A stretch of 9,424 nucleotides of DNA, taken from contig PKSW01000326.1 of assembly GCA_002869465.1 (NCBI GenBank), forward strand, positions 1 to 9,424. Reading direction: 5' to 3'. Of this stretch, positions 6,890 through 9,424 are shown piece after piece. Within the stretch, counting starts at the first letter, position 1. The number at the start of each line of letters is the position of its first letter. The translations under genes and the position numbers were made by a program. This stretch comes from Marinilabiliales bacterium. GTDB taxonomy: Bacteria; Bacteroidota; Bacteroidia; Bacteroidales; F082. Under the pieces are notes generated by a model. It searched no databases. It worked only from the letters and a program-made list of their open reading frames with translations, and had not been told where the DNA came from.

Positions 6890-7420
6890 ATGACCGATCA
6901 TAAAAAGTCATTTGAATTGTTTCAAGAATTAAAAACAAGCGAAATCTACAATACCATTTCAAGGCCTGTTATTATTTCAGACAATTTGCGAACACCAGAA
7001 AACATGGGTTCTGTATTAAGGTTGGCTGGAAACATAGGAGCTCAAAAAACTTTGTTCGTATCCGATATTGCAAATCAATTTAAAAACTATAAGATCAATA
7101 AAACAGCATCGGGGGCTGCGGAAAAAACAAACTGGAAGATCATTACATTCGATGAACTCGAAGATGAGATTCCCATTGAATATCAGCTCATTCTTTTAGA
7201 AACTGTATCCAAATCCATAAACATTTACGATTTCAAATTTCCTGAAAAAACCGCATTCTTAATCGGCAACGAAGTGAATGGTATCCGGCAGGAATTGCTG
7301 GACAAAGCAGATCACGTTCTCCATATCCCCATTCCTGGTCCGGTTAGTTCGCTAAATACTACGCATGCGCTTTCTATAGCAGTGTTTGAATGGTACAGGC
7401 AAATGGTTAAAATTTCATAA
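6890..7420 (+). CDS. SpoU/TrmH-family RNA 2'-O-ribose methyltransferase
   Basis: A 176-residue SPOUT-class methyltransferase that moves a methyl group from S-adenosylmethionine to a ribose 2'-OH of tRNA or rRNA. All three SpoU motifs are present. Motif 1 is ENMGSVLRLAGNIG (37-50), with N38, G40 and the catalytic-type R44. Motif 2 is FLIGNEVNGI (123-132), followed by ELLDKAD. Motif 3 is IPIPGPVSSLNTTHALSIAV (146-165), which forms the knotted cofactor site. The protein is near the minimal catalytic-domain size and lacks the N-terminal L30e-like substrate domain of the RlmB/TsnR type, with only about 25 residues before the first strand. That size is closer to TrmH/TrmL tRNA enzymes, but the target base cannot be read from sequence. 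The Leu-Asn-Thr-Thr-His form of motif 3 departs from the usual Leu-Asn-Val-Ser/Ala-Val. The ATG lies just after the preceding terminator, so the gene probably has its own promoter overlapping the T-tract. It is followed 86 bases on by the dipeptidase gene. Confidence 0.9.
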   Translation: MTDHKKSFELFQELKTSEIYNTISRPVIISDNLRTPENMGSVLRLAGNIGAQKTLFVSDIANQFKNYKINKTASGAAEKTNWKIITFDELEDEIPIEYQLILLETVSKSINIYDFKFPEKTAFLIGNEVNGIRQELLDKADHVLHIPIPGPVSSLNTTHALSIAVFEWYRQMVKIS

Positions 7421-7468
7421 AAACATCACTAACTAATCTATTCTCTTTCTCAATTGTTTGTAACTTCT

Positions 7469-7476
7469 TACCTTTA
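7469..7476 (+). promoter_or_regulatory. Weak candidate -7 promoter element for the dipeptidase gene
   Basis: TACCTTTA fits TAnnTTTG at five of the six defined positions and lies 30 bases before the ATG at 7507, in the 86-base gap after the methyltransferase gene. TTG and TTTG occur at 7454-7460 but closer than the usual -33 spacing. The gap has no terminator, so cotranscription with the methyltransferase gene is equally possible. Confidence 0.2.
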
Positions 7477-7506
7477 CACCCCTAAATTTCTAACACAAAA
7501 AAGTAA

Positions 7507-8877
7507 ATGGAGAAAGTAAAACAGTACATCGAAGAAAATAAAGAAAGGTATTTAGACGAACTTTTTGAATTGATCAGAATTCCTTCAATAAGCTCATTAT
7601 CTGAACACAAACAAGATATGGTAAGAGCTGCCGAAAAATATAAAGAGCATTTTTTAGCAGCAGGTTGTGACAAAGCAGTCGTAATGCCGACGGCTGGCAA
7701 CCCGGTTGTTTATGCCGAAAAAATAATTGACCCCTCAAAACCAACTGTTTTGGTATATGCACATTATGATGTAATGCCTGTTGACCCGCTAGATCTATGG
7801 AAATCACCCCCTTTTGAACCCGAAATAAGAGATGGTAAAATTTATGCCCGTGGCGCTGACGACGATAAAGGACAGGGTTTTATGCACGTAAAAGCCTTTG
7901 AAGCCCTGGTTAAAAATGATGCTTTGCCAACAAACGTCAAATTTATGATCGAAGGTGAAGAGGAAATTGGCTCTGTAAACCTGGGGGCTTTTTGTGATGC
8001 ACACAAAGATATGCTGAATGCAGATATCATCCTGGTTTCTGACACTGGAATGATCGCTGAAGATATTCCTGCAATAACTACTGGATTAAGGGGATTGGCT
8101 TATTGGCAGGTAGAAGTTACCGGGCCTAACCGCGACCTGCATTCGGGATTATTTGGTGGTGCCGTGGGCAACCCCATCAATGTGCTGGCAAAGATGATCG
8201 CCCACATGACGGATGAAAATAATAAGGTTACCATGCCGGGATTTTATGATGATGTACTGGAAGCTTCAGCCAAAGAAAGAGAATTATTAAACATGGCGCC
8301 ATTTAATAAAGAGGCTTATAAAAAAGCCATCGACGTGGATGAATTAGCAGGAGAAAAAGGCTATACAACCATTGAGAGAACAGGTATCAGACCATCATTC
8401 GATGTTTGTGGTATATGGGGCGGATATACAGGCGAAGGTGCAAAAACAGTTCTTCCTTCAAAAGCCTATGCCAAAATTTCAACGCGCCTGGTACCCAACC
8501 AGGATCATGAGAAGATCGGTAAAATGTTTGAAGATTATTTTATGAGCATCGCACCTGATTCAGTTAAAGTAAAAGTTGAAACATTGCATGGCGGACAAGC
8601 TTATGTGTGCCCGATTGACTTACCTGCATACAAAGCAGCAGAGAAGTCCCTGAAAAAATTATTTGGTAAAACTCCGGTTCCTGTGCGAAGTGGAGGAAGC
8701 ATCCCCATCATTTCAACATTTGAAGAGAAATTGGGAATCAAATCCTTGCTGATGGGATTTGGACTGGAATCAGATGCGATCCATTCGCCCAATGAAAATT
8801 ATCCATTAAATAATTTCTATGCAGGTATTGAAGCCATCACTGATTTCTACCATTTCTTCGCTGAAGAGATGAAGTAA
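7507..8877 (+). CDS. M20-family dimetal dipeptidase (CNDP-like)
   Basis: A complete 456-residue cytosolic metallopeptidase of family M20, close in layout to carnosine/Cys-Gly dipeptidases and DapE/ArgE relatives. All active-site positions are visible by analogy with CNDP2. Metal ligands are H86 (in YAHYDVMPVD), the bridging D119 (in RGADDDKGQ), E153, D179 (in VSDT) and H426 (in AIHSPNEN). The catalytic base is E152 (in EGEEEIGS), and D88 supports H86. The lid/dimerisation domain spans roughly 195-370 and carries H212 in RDLHSG, which reaches the partner's active site in CNDP enzymes. WKSPPFEPEIRDGKIYARG is typical of this clade. There is no signal peptide. The enzyme most likely cleaves dipeptides or similar short peptides, and with the upstream POT-type transporter this would suit peptide nutrition, though other genes lie between them. 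The exact substrate is not known. The ATG is preceded by an A-rich leader without Shine-Dalgarno, and a bidirectional hairpin follows the stop. Confidence 0.95.
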   Translation: MEKVKQYIEENKERYLDELFELIRIPSISSLSEHKQDMVRAAEKYKEHFLAAGCDKAVVMPTAGNPVVYAEKIIDPSKPTVLVYAHYDVMPVDPLDLWKSPPFEPEIRDGKIYARGADDDKGQGFMHVKAFEALVKNDALPTNVKFMIEGEEEIGSVNLGAFCDAHKDMLNADIILVSDTGMIAEDIPAITTGLRGLAYWQVEVTGPNRDLHSGLFGGAVGNPINVLAKMIAHMTDENNKVTMPGFYDDVLEASAKERELLNMAPFNKEAYKKAIDVDELAGEKGYTTIERTGIRPSFDVCGIWGGYTGEGAKTVLPSKAYAKISTRLVPNQDHEKIGKMFEDYFMSIAPDSVKVKVETLHGGQAYVCPIDLPAYKAAEKSLKKLFGKTPVPVRSGGSIPIISTFEEKLGIKSLLMGFGLESDAIHSPNENYPLNNFYAGIEAITDFYHFFAEEMK

Positions 8878-8907
8878 AATTCAGAATCTATAAAGAAAAA
8901 AATGAAT

Positions 8908-8944
8908 AGCCGGCTATTGGAATACTTTAGCCGGTTTTTATTTT
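8908..8944 (+). terminator. Hairpin terminator shared by convergent genes
   Basis: CCGGCTA (8910-8916) pairs exactly with TAGCCGG (8928-8934), extendable outward by one G-T and one A-T pair, with an 11-base loop. TTTTTATTTT (8935-8944) follows, giving a standard terminator for the dipeptidase gene, 30 bases after its stop. On the minus strand the same hairpin begins three bases after the stop of the Lys/Arg-rich gene and is followed by a T-rich run, so it probably ends that transcript too. Confidence 0.88.
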
Positions 8945-9424
8945 AACCTGGGTCTCTTTTTTCGCGAGCCTCTCTTACCATCACCCGTATATTCAGTTTT
9001 TTTAGGTTTACCTAGCTGGGGTTTTTTGAAATAATCACCACCCTCTTTCTGCGTATCATCATTATCATTCTTTTCTTTCCATTTGGGTCTTTCCGGTTTC
9101 TTAAAAGATTTTTTCTCATCACTTCTCCCAAACTTTGAACCTCTTTCTCCTTTGTCTTTTTTCCAATCCTCTTCCCGTTTTTCACGAAAAGGCCTTTCGG
9201 TTCTCTTAAAAGGCTTACTCTCATCACGTTCTCCTGACCCATATCTTTTCTCGCGATCATCTCTTTTACGATCTCCTTCCGAATTTCTCTTGAATGGTCT
9301 CTTAAATTCCCGTTTTTCCCCTCTCCCTCTCTTTGTTCTTGTCACTCCATCATCATCTTTTCTTTCACTATCCCGCTTTTCAGGCTTAGGTTTTTCTGTT
9401 CTCGTGAAAGATTTTCCCTCATCA
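8938..9424 (-). CDS. Lys/Arg-rich, highly charged repeat tail of a protein cut by the window edge
   Basis: The frame is open from the right edge to the TAA at 8938-8940, giving 161 residues with no true start inside the window. An internal GTG at 9345 would give 135 residues, but the same composition and repeat pattern continue upstream of it to the edge, so the gene starts outside. Of those last 135 residues about 60 percent are Lys, Arg, Asp or Glu. No hydrophobic core is seen, so the region is surely disordered. It ends in the strongly basic GSRKKRPRLK. Degenerate units such as DEGKSFTRTEKP, DESKPFKRTERP and DEKKSFKKPERP recur about every 32-35 residues. Tails like this occur in Bacteroidota on RNA-acting proteins such as DEAD-box helicases and rRNA pseudouridine synthases. 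Which enzyme, if any, lies upstream cannot be told here. The gene converges on the dipeptidase gene and shares its terminator. Confidence 0.75.
   Translation of the reverse strand, partial: DEGKSFTRTEKPKPEKRDSERKDDDGVTRTKRGRGEKREFKRPFKRNSEGDRKRDDREKRYGSGERDESKPFKRTERPFREKREEDWKKDKGERGSKFGRSDEKKSFKKPERPKWKEKNDNDDTQKEGGDYFKKPQLGKPKKTEYTGDGKRGSRKKRPRLK
9085..9423 (-). repeat. Degenerate coding repeats of about 32-35 residues
   Basis: Four units can be aligned in the charged tail. They start at about 9423 (DEGKSFTRTEKP), 9321 (GEKREFKRPFKR, the most diverged), 9225 (DESKPFKRTERP) and 9120 (DEKKSFKKPERP), with spacings of 34, 32 and 35 residues. The shared pattern is acidic-x-Lys-x-Phe-Lys/Thr-Arg/Lys, with Pro usually near the end. 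A further FKKPQLGKP at residues just downstream may be a truncated fifth unit. The repeats are in frame and probably arose by internal duplication. Confidence 0.55.

Noticed and set aside
9012..9260. Second minus-strand open frame within the charged-tail region.
   Set aside because: It is a frame-shifted shadow of the repeat-bearing frame; purine-rich codons keep alternate frames open.
8938..9345. A complete 135-residue small basic protein starting at a GTG at 9345.
   Set aside because: The same frame, charge pattern and repeat units continue upstream to the window edge, so the GTG is internal and the gene is partial.

Overview
The window reads as a stretch of ordinary chromosome from a member of the Bacteroidota. 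The evidence is one secreted protein with a type IX secretion (T9SS) C-terminal tail, AT-rich gaps without Shine-Dalgarno sequences, and a few matches to the Bacteroidota -7 promoter element TAnnTTTG. Family-level placement is not possible by eye. There are eight protein genes, two of them cut by the window edges. I see no RNA gene, CRISPR array, insertion sequence, integrase or phage gene. No gap between genes exceeds about 150 bases.

Left part (1-2155, minus strand): an AGCS-family sodium:alanine/glycine symporter is followed, with a one-base stop/start overlap, by the N-terminal part of a GT-B glycosyltransferase that runs off the left edge. Divergent from these, on the plus strand, is a membrane-anchored protein with three ComEA-like helix-hairpin-helix units (2304-3257).

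Middle (3258-6821, plus strand): a G/C-richer gap with a short palindrome precedes a POT/PTR-type peptide transporter of the major facilitator superfamily, for which I prefer an ATG start at 3407. A 622-residue T9SS cargo protein follows. It has a signal peptide, a jelly-roll-like N-terminal domain, a composite Ig/BACON-like region and a sorting tail. A clear rho-independent terminator ends this gene.

Right part (6890-9424): a minimal SpoU/TrmH-type RNA 2'-O-methyltransferase starts just after that terminator. Next is an M20-family dimetal dipeptidase with all metal ligands visible. A hairpin terminator lies between the dipeptidase and a convergent gene encoding a highly charged Lys/Arg-rich repeat tail, which is cut by the right edge.

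The peptide transporter, dipeptidase and alanine/glycine symporter would fit together as peptide uptake, hydrolysis and amino-acid transport. They are not one operon, so this is a theme and not a demonstrated pathway. I found no convincing new multi-gene system. The items most worth a second look are the charged repeat tail, the N-terminal extension on the AGCS symporter, the interrupted Ig-like architecture of the T9SS cargo, and the odd gap at 3258-3406.
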